A stretch of DNA of 64,000 bases from Pseudomonadota bacterium (GTDB lineage: Bacteria > Pseudomonadota > Alphaproteobacteria > Rhizobiales > Xanthobacteraceae): assembly GCA_023451825.1 (NCBI GenBank), contig JAEXYA010000003.1, positions 1-64,000 of the forward strand. Reading direction: 5' to 3'. Made by a program: the position numbers and the translations under genes. Under the pieces are notes generated by a model, which worked only from the letters and a program-made list of their open reading frames with translations, searched no databases and was not told where the DNA came from. How positions within the stretch are numbered: position 1 is the first letter of the stretch; each line of letters opens with the position of its first letter. Positions 8,258 through 16,189 of this stretch are shown one piece after another.

Positions 8258-8278
8258 TCTCATCCAGGAGCGGCGATC

Positions 8279-8578
8279 ATGCCATACGCCTCAGCCAACG
8301 ACCCAAATAAGGGTAACAACTACAGTGCCAGTCGCCGCCGCGGATCGCGTGCGACGAAGGGTAAAGCGATTACCCCGAGCGATACGGTCGATCTGACCAG
8401 CTACGCCTCTGGCGTCGTCGTCACCGCCGCTGGAAACATTCGTTTCCTGCCTGTCGGAAATGACGATGCCGACACCATCACCGTAACGGCGGCACCGGTG
8501 GGCTTTGTCCCGCCATTCCAGGTCCGTCGCGTGTTCGCGACCGGCACCACGGCGTCCGTCGCATCGATCGACAACTGA
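8279..8578 (+). CDS. Phage head-associated protein, 99 aa
   Basis: The N-terminus is basic and disordered (RRRGSRATKGK). A compact beta domain follows: KAITPSDTVDLTSYASGVVV, then a hydrophobic GFVPPFQVRRVFATGTTA segment. Small proteins of this pattern follow the capsid gene in many alphaproteobacterial prophages and may be decoration or spike-like head proteins. ATG 8279 follows GGAG. The structural role is inferred from position and pattern; the family has no firm function that I know of. Confidence 0.65.
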   Translation: MPYASANDPNKGNNYSASRRRGSRATKGKAITPSDTVDLTSYASGVVVTAAGNIRFLPVGNDDADTITVTAAPVGFVPPFQVRRVFATGTTASVASIDN

Positions 8579-8589
8579 CGGAGAGCACG

Positions 8590-8850
8590 ATGCAGGAAGA
8601 AGCAAATAAGGTCATGGTGAAGCCGCTTCGCAGCTACCTTGGCGAAGAAGGCGATATAGTCGCCGGCGGACCGGCGTTCGCTGTCACCCGTCAGCGAGCC
8701 GCCGAGTTGAAGGCGAACCGCCTCGTCGAGGACGTCGCGGAAGAGAAGGCTGCGCCCGCACCGGCGAACAAGAAGGCCGCTGAGCCCGAGAATAAGGCGG
8801 CTCACAGTCAGGACGACAAGCAGACCGGTCGCCGCGGTCGCGGAGAGTAA
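8590..8850 (+). CDS. Small charged phage protein, 86 aa
   Basis: It starts MQEEANKVMVKPLRSYLGEE, has a short folded-looking N-terminal half (GPAFAVTRQRAAELKANRLV), and then a Lys/Glu/Ala-rich tail likely to be disordered (EEKAAPAPANKKAAEPENK). It lies between the head protein and the connector with close spacing on both sides, so it is part of the head operon. The N-terminal half resembles small phage head or neck proteins with a membrane-like GD-x-V turn. No defined family is claimed. Confidence 0.6.
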   Translation: MQEEANKVMVKPLRSYLGEEGDIVAGGPAFAVTRQRAAELKANRLVEDVAEEKAAPAPANKKAAEPENKAAHSQDDKQTGRRGRGE

Positions 8851-8853
8851 GGC

Positions 8854-9372
8854 ATGCGCGTCGTCGTTATCGAACCGCCACAGCGCGTGGTCTCCGCGTC
8901 CGCCGCGAAGGCCGCCAAGGTGTTCTCGGCTGATGATGGCGACGCGTATGTCAACCTGCTGCTCGACGTTGCTCAGGCCGAGATCGACGGGCCAAATGCT
9001 TGGCTCGGACGTTCGCTCGGCGAGCAGGTCCTCGAGACAACCATGCCGGCGGCCTGTGAAGTCGACACATCGATGCTTCCATTTCCTCCGTTTGTTTCGA
9101 TTGTCAGCAACACGGTTTCTGACGACGGCAACACGCGGACCGTTCGTTGGAATGCGGGCTACGTCGATGGTGAGATTCCGGCGCCGATCCGCCACGCCAT
9201 CATCATGATGGCAGGGCAGCTCCGGGACGCGGTCCCGTCAGACGATGGCGCGATCAAGCGAAAGACCGTCGATGGCGTCGGATCTTGGGAATACAGCCTT
9301 CCAGATGGCGCAGCCGCGGCTATGAAGGCCGCAGCAGAGAGACTGCTCGCGCCATATCGGGTCTATCGATGA
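8854..9372 (+). CDS. Head-tail connector protein (gp6-like)
   Basis: The 172-aa protein has the connector layout: an N-terminal helical part with DGDAYVNLLLDVAQAEIDGP, NAWLGRSLGEQVLETTM, and the C-terminal helix PIRHAIIMMAGQLRD, followed by a basic end APYRVYR. Proteins of this HK97 gp6 / phiE125 gp8-like family form the ring under the portal. Its stop overlaps the ATG of the adaptor gene (ATGA). Confidence 0.82.
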   Translation: MRVVVIEPPQRVVSASAAKAAKVFSADDGDAYVNLLLDVAQAEIDGPNAWLGRSLGEQVLETTMPAACEVDTSMLPFPPFVSIVSNTVSDDGNTRTVRWNAGYVDGEIPAPIRHAIIMMAGQLRDAVPSDDGAIKRKTVDGVGSWEYSLPDGAAAAMKAAAERLLAPYRVYR

Positions 9373-9716
9373 GCACGCTTGCTGAGGCGCTGCTGGCGCA
9401 TCGCGAAATGCTCGCAGATGTCGGCGAGGACATCGTCATCCGCCGCTACACCGGCACCGGAACGCCGCGGCCGAAGACCGACGTAACGATCCGCGCTCGC
9501 GTGATGGGCTACGAGCCGAAAGAACTAGTCGGCAGCATCGTCCAAGGTGATCGGAAGGTCATTGCCCTGGTCGATACGCTGGGATCGCTGATGCCGATCA
9601 CCACGAACGACAAAGTTGTGGTTCGCGGAAAAGAACTCGCGATCAAAGCCGTCGATGACAGCACCCGACGCGTCGCCGGAACTCTGATCGCCCTCGAAAT
9701 TCAGGCTTCCGGTTGA
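9369..9716 (+). CDS. Head-tail adaptor protein
   Basis: This 115-aa beta-rich protein contains EDIVIRRYTGTGTPRPKTDV near the N-terminus and VRGKELAIKAVDDSTRRVAG near the C-terminus, the pattern of small head-closure or adaptor proteins that follow the connector. In HK97-type phages this protein stops the DNA from leaking and docks the tail. It overlaps the connector gene by 4 bases. Confidence 0.75.
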   Translation: MSTLAEALLAHREMLADVGEDIVIRRYTGTGTPRPKTDVTIRARVMGYEPKELVGSIVQGDRKVIALVDTLGSLMPITTNDKVVVRGKELAIKAVDDSTRRVAGTLIALEIQASG

Positions 9717-9768
9717 CCGGGGCTGATTGATGGCTGTCACATCTGCCCATGGCGCGGGGTAAGCGACC

Positions 9769-12231
9769 GTGACCACACTCGATCCGACACGCGTTAACGA
9801 CCCGTTTGGAAGTGGCGACACTGGCACGTTTTCGAACGGAAACCTTACAGTTGCCGCCAACAACGGCATCATCCTTGCACCAAGCACAACCGTTGCGCTC
9901 GGAAAGAAGACGGCACAAGTAAAGTTTTCTTCCGTCTTCGGATACAGTGTCGGCGCTTATATTCAAGGCAATAACGGCGACGCTGGCGACGGTTTTTCAA
10001 TCATCTATTCCGGCAGCAATTGGACGCTTTGCGATGGTGCAGGAAATGGAGTTCTAGCAACCGGAGCATCTTCACCCGCTCCAAATGCTAACGACGTTCT
10101 AACCGTTGATGTTGATACCGTCTCGAAGGTTGTGGCGGTTCGCATTCAAGGAACGGTCGTTCTGAACAATGTGAGTTTTGCTGCGAATGTTCCGACTGAC
10201 TATTATTTGTGGGTCAGTGCTGCGACGGATGCCATTGCGGGTGCGGGAAACGGTTTTTCGGCTTCCGTCAAGTTTTCAAGCCTCGATTATCCACCTCTAA
10301 GCAGCTATTCGGAGTGGGACAGCGGATCGCCGCCGGTCGATCCGACGACGCCGCAGACGCAGACCGCAAGCGGCTCTTACACTTTCCTCGCGGCCGGAAC
10401 GCTAGTTCTTGAAGCATGGGGACCAGGCGCATCTGGCGCACGGCGCGGTCGCGGCGCTGGTGGTGGTGCCTATGCCAAGACGACGTCGATCGCGGTCACT
10501 GCGGGCCAAACGCTCTATTGGAATGTGCCAGCTGGACCTGCTGGCACCACGACAACAACAGGCGGCGCCGCTGCGTCGGATAGCTGGGCGCGGCTCGGCA
10601 CAAACTTTGCGCCGTCATCGACGACGGACGGTGTTCTCGCTGCCAAGGGCTCGGCCGGCACATCGACGGTCAACGGCGCCGGCGGCACCACGGCTGCGAG
10701 CGTCGGCAACACGAAATTCGCCGGTGGCGCTGGCGGCAATACCGGATCTGGCACGACGCTCGCCGGCGGCGGCGGTTCGTCCGCCGGCACGGCAGCCAAT
10801 GGCAACAATGCCTCGGGCAATACAGCCGGCTCGGCGCCAACTGGTGGTTTTGCAGGCGGGACTGGTGGCACCGGAGCAACGGGCGGTGCTGGTGGCGTCC
10901 CTGGTGGCGGTGGCGGCTCGACGAGCAACGCTTCCGGCACTGGTGGCGCGGGTGGCCGCGGCCAGGTTGTCTGGACCTTCACTCCGAGCTCCGGTGGCGG
11001 CACATATAATGAGACGGCGGCGTTCTCCGTCTCATCTGCGCTGACCGTTGCAGCAAGCCGCAATGCGCTTTCAGTTGCTGCGATCGCTGCGAGTGCCGGT
11101 CTGACCGCCGCGGCATTGCGGAGCGGATCCAGCGCAGCCGCGATATCGGCAGCCCTGGGCTTCGTCGCCGCTGGCGGCTTGGTGCAGGGTGCTGGTGCAT
11201 CCTTTGCTGCGTCAGTCGCGCTTGCGACGGCCTCGCAGCTCGTCGCACGCGGTAACGCGGCTGTCTCTGCGTCGTCAAATCTGGTGGCGTCGCCGCAGAT
11301 GGTCGCCAACGGCTCGGCGCTGATGTCGGCGGTTCTGGCGCATCTGCCGTCGGGTTCGCTCGTCGGCAACGCCGGCGCATCGATAACGGCGTCATCGGGT
11401 CTGGTGACCTTCGGCGGCTCCGACTATCAGGCTGTCGCTACCATCTCGGCAGCGACAGGGCTCTCCGCGCAAGCTATGCGGTCAATGGCCGGCACGCTTT
11501 CGCTGGCAGCCACCTTGGCGATGTCGGGGACGGGGTCTCTGGCTCTGGCTGCGCAGGCCAGCATCGTGGCATCGGCCATCCTGGGCACGGCAGGAGCGGA
11601 GCGAATGTCGGCGGCAGCCAGCATCGCTGCTGCGATGGCAATGGTGGGCGAGGGATCGCTTTCGAATTCAAGTTATGACGTGGCCTGCACGATTGCAGCT
11701 TCGGCAGCCATCGCGGCGGCGGCATCCAGGAGCACGCAAGCAAGCGCCACGTTGGCTTCCGGCCTCGGGATGTCTCCGGCAAGCCAGCTGATCGGATCGT
11801 CGTCGACCTCGTTGGCCGCGATGGTCGCGCAGGGCGCTGCAGGCAACCTGACCGTCGCTCGGGATCTCAGTCTGTCGGCGACGGCGGGTTATACGGCGCA
11901 AGGCCGGTTGCTGGCTTCCGGCTCGGCGCCGCTCGATATGAGCGCGGGATTGACGGGCGCCTCGAGCGCTTCTCTGGCCGGCGAGCTGTCGTTCAGCGCG
12001 AGGTTTGACCAAGCAGCATCGGGAAGCCTCAGCGCAGCTGCCGGCGTAGATCTCGCCGCGCATCTTGCAATGGTCACCTTTGCGATCCTGTCCTCGCAGG
12101 AAACTCCAGCGCTGGTTCTGCAGGGCATTCGGTCGCTGACAATCAGCCTGGAAGGCGTCGTGTTCGGGGACATCGAACTGGACGGGACCGTTGAACTCAC
12201 CATCGATCTCGACGGCAGGATCACCAACTAG
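9769..12231 (+). CDS. Large Gly-rich and Ala/Ser-repeat protein, probable fibre or decoration protein
   Basis: The 820-aa protein has four parts. Residues 1-190 look like a beta-sandwich binding domain in AT-richer DNA. Residues about 195-400 are a glycine-rich phage domain beginning SGSYTFLAAGTLVLEAWGPG, like the Gly-rich domains of tail appendages. Residues about 410-770 are a degenerate Ala/Ser solenoid of roughly 15-17 residue units (for example GSLSLAATLAMSGTGSLALA). A short beta C-terminus follows. It starts with GTG. It sits between the head-tail adaptor and the neck gene, an unusual place for a fibre, with three more unusual genes. No enzyme motif was seen. Confidence 0.7.
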   Translation: MTTLDPTRVNDPFGSGDTGTFSNGNLTVAANNGIILAPSTTVALGKKTAQVKFSSVFGYSVGAYIQGNNGDAGDGFSIIYSGSNWTLCDGAGNGVLATGASSPAPNANDVLTVDVDTVSKVVAVRIQGTVVLNNVSFAANVPTDYYLWVSAATDAIAGAGNGFSASVKFSSLDYPPLSSYSEWDSGSPPVDPTTPQTQTASGSYTFLAAGTLVLEAWGPGASGARRGRGAGGGAYAKTTSIAVTAGQTLYWNVPAGPAGTTTTTGGAAASDSWARLGTNFAPSSTTDGVLAAKGSAGTSTVNGAGGTTAASVGNTKFAGGAGGNTGSGTTLAGGGGSSAGTAANGNNASGNTAGSAPTGGFAGGTGGTGATGGAGGVPGGGGGSTSNASGTGGAGGRGQVVWTFTPSSGGGTYNETAAFSVSSALTVAASRNALSVAAIAASAGLTAAALRSGSSAAAISAALGFVAAGGLVQGAGASFAASVALATASQLVARGNAAVSASSNLVASPQMVANGSALMSAVLAHLPSGSLVGNAGASITASSGLVTFGGSDYQAVATISAATGLSAQAMRSMAGTLSLAATLAMSGTGSLALAAQASIVASAILGTAGAERMSAAASIAAAMAMVGEGSLSNSSYDVACTIAASAAIAAAASRSTQASATLASGLGMSPASQLIGSSSTSLAAMVAQGAAGNLTVARDLSLSATAGYTAQGRLLASGSAPLDMSAGLTGASSASLAGELSFSARFDQAASGSLSAAAGVDLAAHLAMVTFAILSSQETPALVLQGIRSLTISLEGVVFGDIELDGTVELTIDLDGRITN

Positions 12232-12240
12232 GAGACCACC

Positions 12241-12819
12241 ATGAAGAAGTTTATGCGGGGCCTGCTCGGGTCCGTCGCGGCAATGGCCATGTTCGGAAGC
12301 GGCGTCTCTGCCTCGCTGGCGGGCAACCTCAAAATGCCCACCAAGCTGAAGACCATCCACAAGGTCGAGTGCATCGGCGCTGACGGGCAGGTGAAGTGGG
12401 TCGAAGAGATCCATAATCTCGTCGTCACCGCCGGCCTGAATGATCTGCTGGCGAAATATTTCAAAGGGTCGTCCTATACGGCGGCCTGGTATGTCGGCCT
12501 CAAGGGTACTGGCACTGTCGCTGCTGGCGACACCATGGCCTCGCATTCAGGCTGGGCCGAGATCGTTGCCTATTCGGAATCCGTTCGACAGACGCTGACC
12601 CTCGGCACGCCGGCGTCAGGCTCGGTCGACAACTCTGCGTCGAGGGCCGTCTTTTCGATCAACGGCAACGCCACGGTCGATGGTGCGTTCGTGGCTACCG
12701 ACAGCACGAAGAGTGGAACGACCGGCATTCTGTATGGCGCGTCATCCTTTTCGAGCAGCCGCGCCGTCATCTCCGGCGACACGCTGAACGTCACCATCAC
12801 CCTGTCCGTCGCGCCGTAA
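12241..12819 (+). CDS. Phage structural protein with signal-peptide-like N-terminus
   Basis: The 192-aa protein begins with MKKFMRGLLGSVAAMAMFGS and an ASLAG site, which looks like a secretion leader. The rest matches a structural protein I recall from many proteobacterial prophages: VEEIHNLVVTAGLNDLLAKY, then AAWYVGLKGTGTVAAGDTMA and a beta-rich end. The domain is usually found without a leader. It may decorate the head or be part of a fibre base. The good ribosome site (AGGAGACC) and adjacent position place it in one transcript with the 820-aa protein. Confidence 0.7.
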   Translation: MKKFMRGLLGSVAAMAMFGSGVSASLAGNLKMPTKLKTIHKVECIGADGQVKWVEEIHNLVVTAGLNDLLAKYFKGSSYTAAWYVGLKGTGTVAAGDTMASHSGWAEIVAYSESVRQTLTLGTPASGSVDNSASRAVFSINGNATVDGAFVATDSTKSGTTGILYGASSFSSSRAVISGDTLNVTITLSVAP

Positions 12820-12832
12820 CCTGGGGGCTCCC

Positions 12833-13081
12833 ATGAAGATCAAGATGCTTGAAACGGTCGAGACCAAGTTTTATGTCGCGATCGACGGCGGCGCGATGCC
12901 GGCAGCTCTCGACGATGTTGCTGCGAAAGGCGGCGAGATCAGCCGCGACGAACTGCATCCTGAGCGCGGGACTGCCGAATATGTGCTGGTCTGGAAGCTG
13001 GTCGAGGGCGGCACCTACGACAGCATCCCGGATGATGCCGGCGACAAGCTGATCGCGGATGGCTTCGCGGAAGCCGCCTAA
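12833..13081 (+). CDS. Small acidic phage protein, 82 aa
   Basis: MKIKMLETVETKFYVAIDGG starts a short alpha-beta protein rich in Asp, Glu and Ala. It is preceded by GGGGG and overlaps the next ATG by one base (TAATG). It belongs to the four-gene insert between adaptor and neck genes. I do not recognise a domain. Confidence 0.6.
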   Translation: MKIKMLETVETKFYVAIDGGAMPAALDDVAAKGGEISRDELHPERGTAEYVLVWKLVEGGTYDSIPDDAGDKLIADGFAEAA

Positions 13082-13446
13082 TGCCCGCCGTAGAACAGAA
13101 CGTCCAACACTGGCGCGGCGACAGTCGGCGCATTCAAATTCCTATTAGGGAGGAAGACGGAACGCCGGTGGACATGGCGGGCGGCTCTGCGCGTTGGTGG
13201 CTCGGAAAGTCCGCCACGGCCGTCGGCGACAAGGTTGTCGTTAAGAAGGCGGCCGGGTCGGGTCTCTCGTTGTCCGTCGATGACGACCTCTGGACCGCCG
13301 AAATCAGGCTCGACCCCGCAGATACGCAAGCGCTGCGGCCCGGCGACTACTATCACGAGCTCGAAGTGGTCGATGGTGCTGGAGCCGTCTCTACGGTGAC
13401 CGTCGGCACTTTCACCATCAACCAGACCATGATCCCGTCGGTTTAA
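13081..13446 (+). CDS. Beta-sandwich phage protein, 121 aa (BppU N-terminus-like)
   Basis: The sequence HWRGDSRRIQIPIREEDGTP, then ARWWLGKSA and LWTAEIRLDPADTQALRPGD with YYHELEVVDGAG, is the Ig-like pattern of phage proteins with BppU-like N-terminal domains found in fibre bases or head decorations. It closes the four-gene insert. The role in appendage attachment is inferred from fold resemblance and neighbours. Confidence 0.6.
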   Translation: MPAVEQNVQHWRGDSRRIQIPIREEDGTPVDMAGGSARWWLGKSATAVGDKVVVKKAAGSGLSLSVDDDLWTAEIRLDPADTQALRPGDYYHELEVVDGAGAVSTVTVGTFTINQTMIPSV

Positions 13447-13482
13447 GGTCGTTGGCCTGATGAGCACGGTGGCCACTCTGTG

Positions 13483-14172
13483 ATGGCGGTTCGCACGCGC
13501 GTTGAACCCATCAATCGCGACATTGACCTCATTGTTTCCGAAGATTTGTCGCCGTCCGCGCGGAGTAAGCTGCTGGCGTCATTTGCCGAAGAGCAATTCA
13601 AGGAGGCGCAGACCCTCAATAGCCGGGCCCTGGGACGTGTTCCAAAGTATGAGACGTTCGTCGATGGGCGTGCAGGCGCTGATTTGGCTACGGTCAAACC
13701 CAGCGGTTCGATTGTCTTCGAATTCGAGCTTGTCAGCGACGTTATCGAGTGGATCCAGCAGATGTTGATCCAGCACTCGCCCGAACGCTCAGGCCGTTAC
13801 TCTCGCTCGCACATTCTTTTTGCGGACGGCGTTGAAGTGCAGTTCGGCGCGAACGTGCCTGATGCGCATGAGTATGTTTTCGTCAACACTCAGCCATATG
13901 CCCGCAAGATCGAGCGCGGTCTGTCGGCGCAGGCGAAATCCGGTGTCTATGAGATTGTCTCAGTGCTCGCAAGCCGCAGATTCGGAAACATCGCGAAGGT
14001 CAAATTTACGTTTCGCGCGATCCTCAACGGCGGCCTGCACACGATATCCCGCGTTGGCCCCCTGCAGGTGAAGCGATCAAAGAACGGGCGATTCCTGAAA
14101 GGAAGCCATGTTCGTGCTGGGAACGCGACTGAGCGGCAGCAGCGCCAGCCTGCAATTATCGTCACGGTGTAA
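13483..14172 (+). CDS. Phage neck / minor structural protein (gp10-like)
   Basis: The 229-aa protein has a long N-terminal helix (SARSKLLASFAEEQFKEAQT), a central beta-alpha part with HSPERSGRYSRSHILFADG, and a NTQPYARKIERGLSAQA motif seen in HK97 gp10-like neck proteins. It comes just before the tail-terminator gene, where gp10-like proteins normally lie. ATG 13483 is used; a GTG at 13480 would add one Met. Confidence 0.68.
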   Translation: MAVRTRVEPINRDIDLIVSEDLSPSARSKLLASFAEEQFKEAQTLNSRALGRVPKYETFVDGRAGADLATVKPSGSIVFEFELVSDVIEWIQQMLIQHSPERSGRYSRSHILFADGVEVQFGANVPDAHEYVFVNTQPYARKIERGLSAQAKSGVYEIVSVLASRRFGNIAKVKFTFRAILNGGLHTISRVGPLQVKRSKNGRFLKGSHVRAGNATERQQRQPAIIVTV

Positions 14173-14175
14173 TCA

Positions 14176-14580
14176 ATGGCAGAACTGCAGGTCATCGAGG
14201 CTGTTCAGGCTCGGCTGGGACAGACTTGGGATGGCATCCCGGTGGTTGAAGCCAACACCACGACCAAGACACCAGGCGACAGTTCGCCGTTCTTGCTGGT
14301 GCAGTATCCCGCGGTCGCAGATCGACGGCGCATGGCCGTGAACGCTGAAATCTACCGCGAAGAAGGCGCTTTTCGTCTCGTCCTAAATGAGACGCGGGGG
14401 ATTGGGCTCAAGCAAGCGATGGAGCGCTGCAAGCGCCTCGACGATCTCTTCCGCGATCAGTCGTTCGGTGGCGTGGTGTGCCAAGTTCCAAGCTCGCCAT
14501 TCGTCGACGATGACAATGAGGACGGCAATTACTTCCAGGTCTCTGTCGTCGTTCCCTACACCTTCAATTCCACTGGCTGA
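14176..14580 (+). CDS. Tail terminator protein (DUF4128-like)
   Basis: The 134-aa alpha-beta protein begins with AELQVIEAVQARLGQTWDGI, contains FLLVQYPAVADRRRM, and ends FQVSVVVPYTFNSTG. The DUF4128 family includes the lambda gpU-like tail terminators that cap the growing tail tube and join it to the head. The spacing of 3 bases to the previous gene indicates translational coupling. Confidence 0.72.
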   Translation: MAELQVIEAVQARLGQTWDGIPVVEANTTTKTPGDSSPFLLVQYPAVADRRRMAVNAEIYREEGAFRLVLNETRGIGLKQAMERCKRLDDLFRDQSFGGVVCQVPSSPFVDDDNEDGNYFQVSVVVPYTFNSTG

Positions 14581-14593
14581 ACAGGAGTGCGTC

Positions 14594-14818
14594 ATGCCTC
14601 GTCTGACCAATAACACGCGTGAGACCGTTGATTTCGTCGTCAAAGGTACGGCCAAGGATGGCGTCCCGCCGACCGAAAGCCTGGCTCCCGGCGAAACCCG
14701 CGACATCGATGCAATCGATAACGCTGCCTTCAAGGGGCGTGTGGTGTCGGGATTGATCACTGTCGGCGCAGCGCGCGGCGCGGCCCCGGCTTCGAAGGAT
14801 AGCGGCAAGGATTCCTGA
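14594..14818 (+). CDS. Small phage protein, 74 aa
   Basis: MPRLTNNTRETVDFVVKGTA starts a short beta-rich protein with a charged, Ala/Ser-rich end. ACAGGAG stands 7 bases before the ATG. It lies between the tail terminator and the tail tube genes. No family was recognised; a minor tail role is likely from position only. Confidence 0.6.
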   Translation: MPRLTNNTRETVDFVVKGTAKDGVPPTESLAPGETRDIDAIDNAAFKGRVVSGLITVGAARGAAPASKDSGKDS

Positions 14819-14871
14819 GCCGTCGCCCATCATGCGCCCTTGGGCAAGGCGTTGACACCTGGAGTCCAACA

Positions 14872-15354
14872 ATGGGCAATATTCGCACTCCCAGCGGCAC
14901 GAAAATCTATATCGGCCCTTCGCAAGCCACCACGCCGGCCAATGCTTCAGCATATGCAGCGCTCACATGGACCGAGATCGGCATGGTGCGCTCCGTCCCC
15001 GCCTACGGCGACAGCGCGTCGACGGTAACCGGTGCAACGGTTGGCGATGGCCGTATTCGCAAGGCCAAGGGCGCGCGCGACGCGGGCGACGCGGAAATCG
15101 TCGTCTATCCTGACCCCGCCGACACCGGCCAGGCCGCACTGGTCGCCGCCGAAGCCACCAATCTTTATTTCCCGATCAAGATCGTCAATCCCGACCGCCT
15201 CAACGCGACCGGCACCGACGGTATCGACTATTTCATGGCGTTGATCACCTCGAAGCGCGGTAGCGGCGGCGAAAACGACACCGTCGTGACCCGCACATTC
15301 GGCTGCGCCGTGACGTCCGCCATCACCGAAGTCGCGCCGACGGCCGGCTCGTAA
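14872..15354 (+). CDS. Major tail tube protein
   Basis: The 160-aa protein starts MGNIRTPSGTKIYIGPSQA, a common opening for siphovirus tail tube proteins, and has an IGMVRSVPAYGDSASTVTGA beta-hairpin and DTGQAALVAAEATNLYFPIK. These proteins form hexameric rings stacked to the length set by the tape measure. It follows the terminator gene and is followed by a strong hairpin, as expected for a very abundant product. GGAG precedes the ATG. Confidence 0.82.
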   Translation: MGNIRTPSGTKIYIGPSQATTPANASAYAALTWTEIGMVRSVPAYGDSASTVTGATVGDGRIRKAKGARDAGDAEIVVYPDPADTGQAALVAAEATNLYFPIKIVNPDRLNATGTDGIDYFMALITSKRGSGGENDTVVTRTFGCAVTSAITEVAPTAGS

Positions 15355-15371
15355 GGATCGCTCGCGAGCGA

Positions 15372-15402
15372 GGGCGGCGATGTCGTCGGGGCATCGCCGC
15401 CC
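15372..15402 (+). terminator. Hairpin directly after the tail tube gene
   Basis: GGGCGGCGATG and CATCGCCGCCC are a perfect 11-bp inverted repeat with a 9-base loop. No T-run follows, so it looks like an mRNA-stabilising or partial-termination hairpin. Just after it the motif CCCGACAA repeats three times with slight variation (about 15405-15432). Confidence 0.55.
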
Positions 15403-15438
15403 AACCCCGACAAATCCCGACAACCCGACAGGTGAGGC

Positions 15439-15756
15439 ATGTTGCGTATTGTGTCCGAAGACGGCGTTGGACGCGGCACAAGGTTCATCGACACCGAGAC
15501 TGGTGAAGATGTGTCCAAGATGGTTCCGATCTCATTCGGCGCGACCGTCACCATTGGTGAGGTGGTCACCGCCAAATGCGAACTGGCCATCACGCCGATC
15601 GACATTGCCGTCGGCCAAACTGACTTTCTGGCCGCGCATCCCATCACCAAGAAGCTCGAACCGGTCGCCTCCATCGAGTTCAGGGATGGTTGGCGCATCG
15701 TATTCCTCGAAGACGGAACGCCACGCGTTCAGAAAACCCCGACAGGTGACAAATGA
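15439..15756 (+). CDS. Phage tail protein, 105 aa
   Basis: The short beta-rich protein begins MLRIVSEDGVGRGTRFIDTE and has a KLEPVASIEFRDGWRIVFLE segment. It sits between the tail tube and the chaperone gene and overlaps the next ATG by 4 bases (ATGA). It may be a minor tail or chaperone-associated protein. I do not recognise a named family. Confidence 0.6.
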   Translation: MLRIVSEDGVGRGTRFIDTETGEDVSKMVPISFGATVTIGEVVTAKCELAITPIDIAVGQTDFLAAHPITKKLEPVASIEFRDGWRIVFLEDGTPRVQKTPTGDK

Positions 15757-16178
15757 AGCTCTCAGACATGAAGGTCGACCACAAGCTCTCGGAAGAGGGT
15801 GAGTGGGTCCAAAATATTCCCAACGCTGACGATCTCGAGCTGCGGGTGCGTGGCCTGAGCTGCGCTTCGGCGCGCGTGCTGCGTAACCAGCTGGTCCGGG
15901 CTCTGCCGGCGGCCGTTCGGAATGACCCGAACGGGCTGCCGATCGAGGTCACTGACCGGATCGAGGCAACAATCTTGAAGGACGTGATCCTTCTCGAATG
16001 GCGCAATCTCGATGATGGGCCGTACTCGAAAGAGCTAGCTGCTCAGTATCTGGACGATCCCGACTATGCCGAGTTTCGCGATGCCGTTGTGTGGGCATCC
16101 AGTCGCGTGGGCAGGCAGCGTGCAGCCGCGAAGGCAGCTGACATGGGAAACTCCGGGACTGCCTCGGCTGGCAACTAG
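15753..16178 (+). CDS. Tail assembly chaperone, short form (lambda gpG-like)
   Basis: The 141-aa, mainly helical protein has DDLELRVRGLSCASARVLRN in its first half, a common motif of phage tail chaperones, and a variable tail. It lies directly before the tape measure, where lambda G and GT chaperones are encoded. The stop codon at 16176-16178 is bypassed by a canonical -1 slippery site at 16145, which gives a longer G-T fusion of about 253 aa. The short form coats the tape measure during tail assembly in lambda. Confidence 0.82.
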   Translation: MKLSDMKVDHKLSEEGEWVQNIPNADDLELRVRGLSCASARVLRNQLVRALPAAVRNDPNGLPIEVTDRIEATILKDVILLEWRNLDDGPYSKELAAQYLDDPDYAEFRDAVVWASSRVGRQRAAAKAADMGNSGTASAGN

Positions 16179-16189
16179 CATGGGGCAGT
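16145..16189 (+). promoter_or_regulatory. Programmed -1 ribosomal frameshift signal (slippery site plus hairpin)
   Basis: The heptamer G GGA AAC at 16145-16151 is in the zero frame of the chaperone and fits X XXY YYZ exactly, close to the lambda GGGAAAG site. After a 6-base spacer, ACTGCCTCG (16158-16166) pairs with TGGGGCAGT (16181-16189), with GCT/AGC pairing inside the loop, giving a stable stem-loop at the right distance. The -1 frame stays open to the stop just before the tape measure ATG. Confidence 0.85.

Noticed and set aside
10515..11369. Long Pro/Ala-rich frame on the minus strand (284 aa)
   Set aside because: It is the mirror of the Ala/Gly/Ser-rich repeat gene on the plus strand. 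The proline comes from complementing GGC and GGT codons, and there is no ribosome site or domain.
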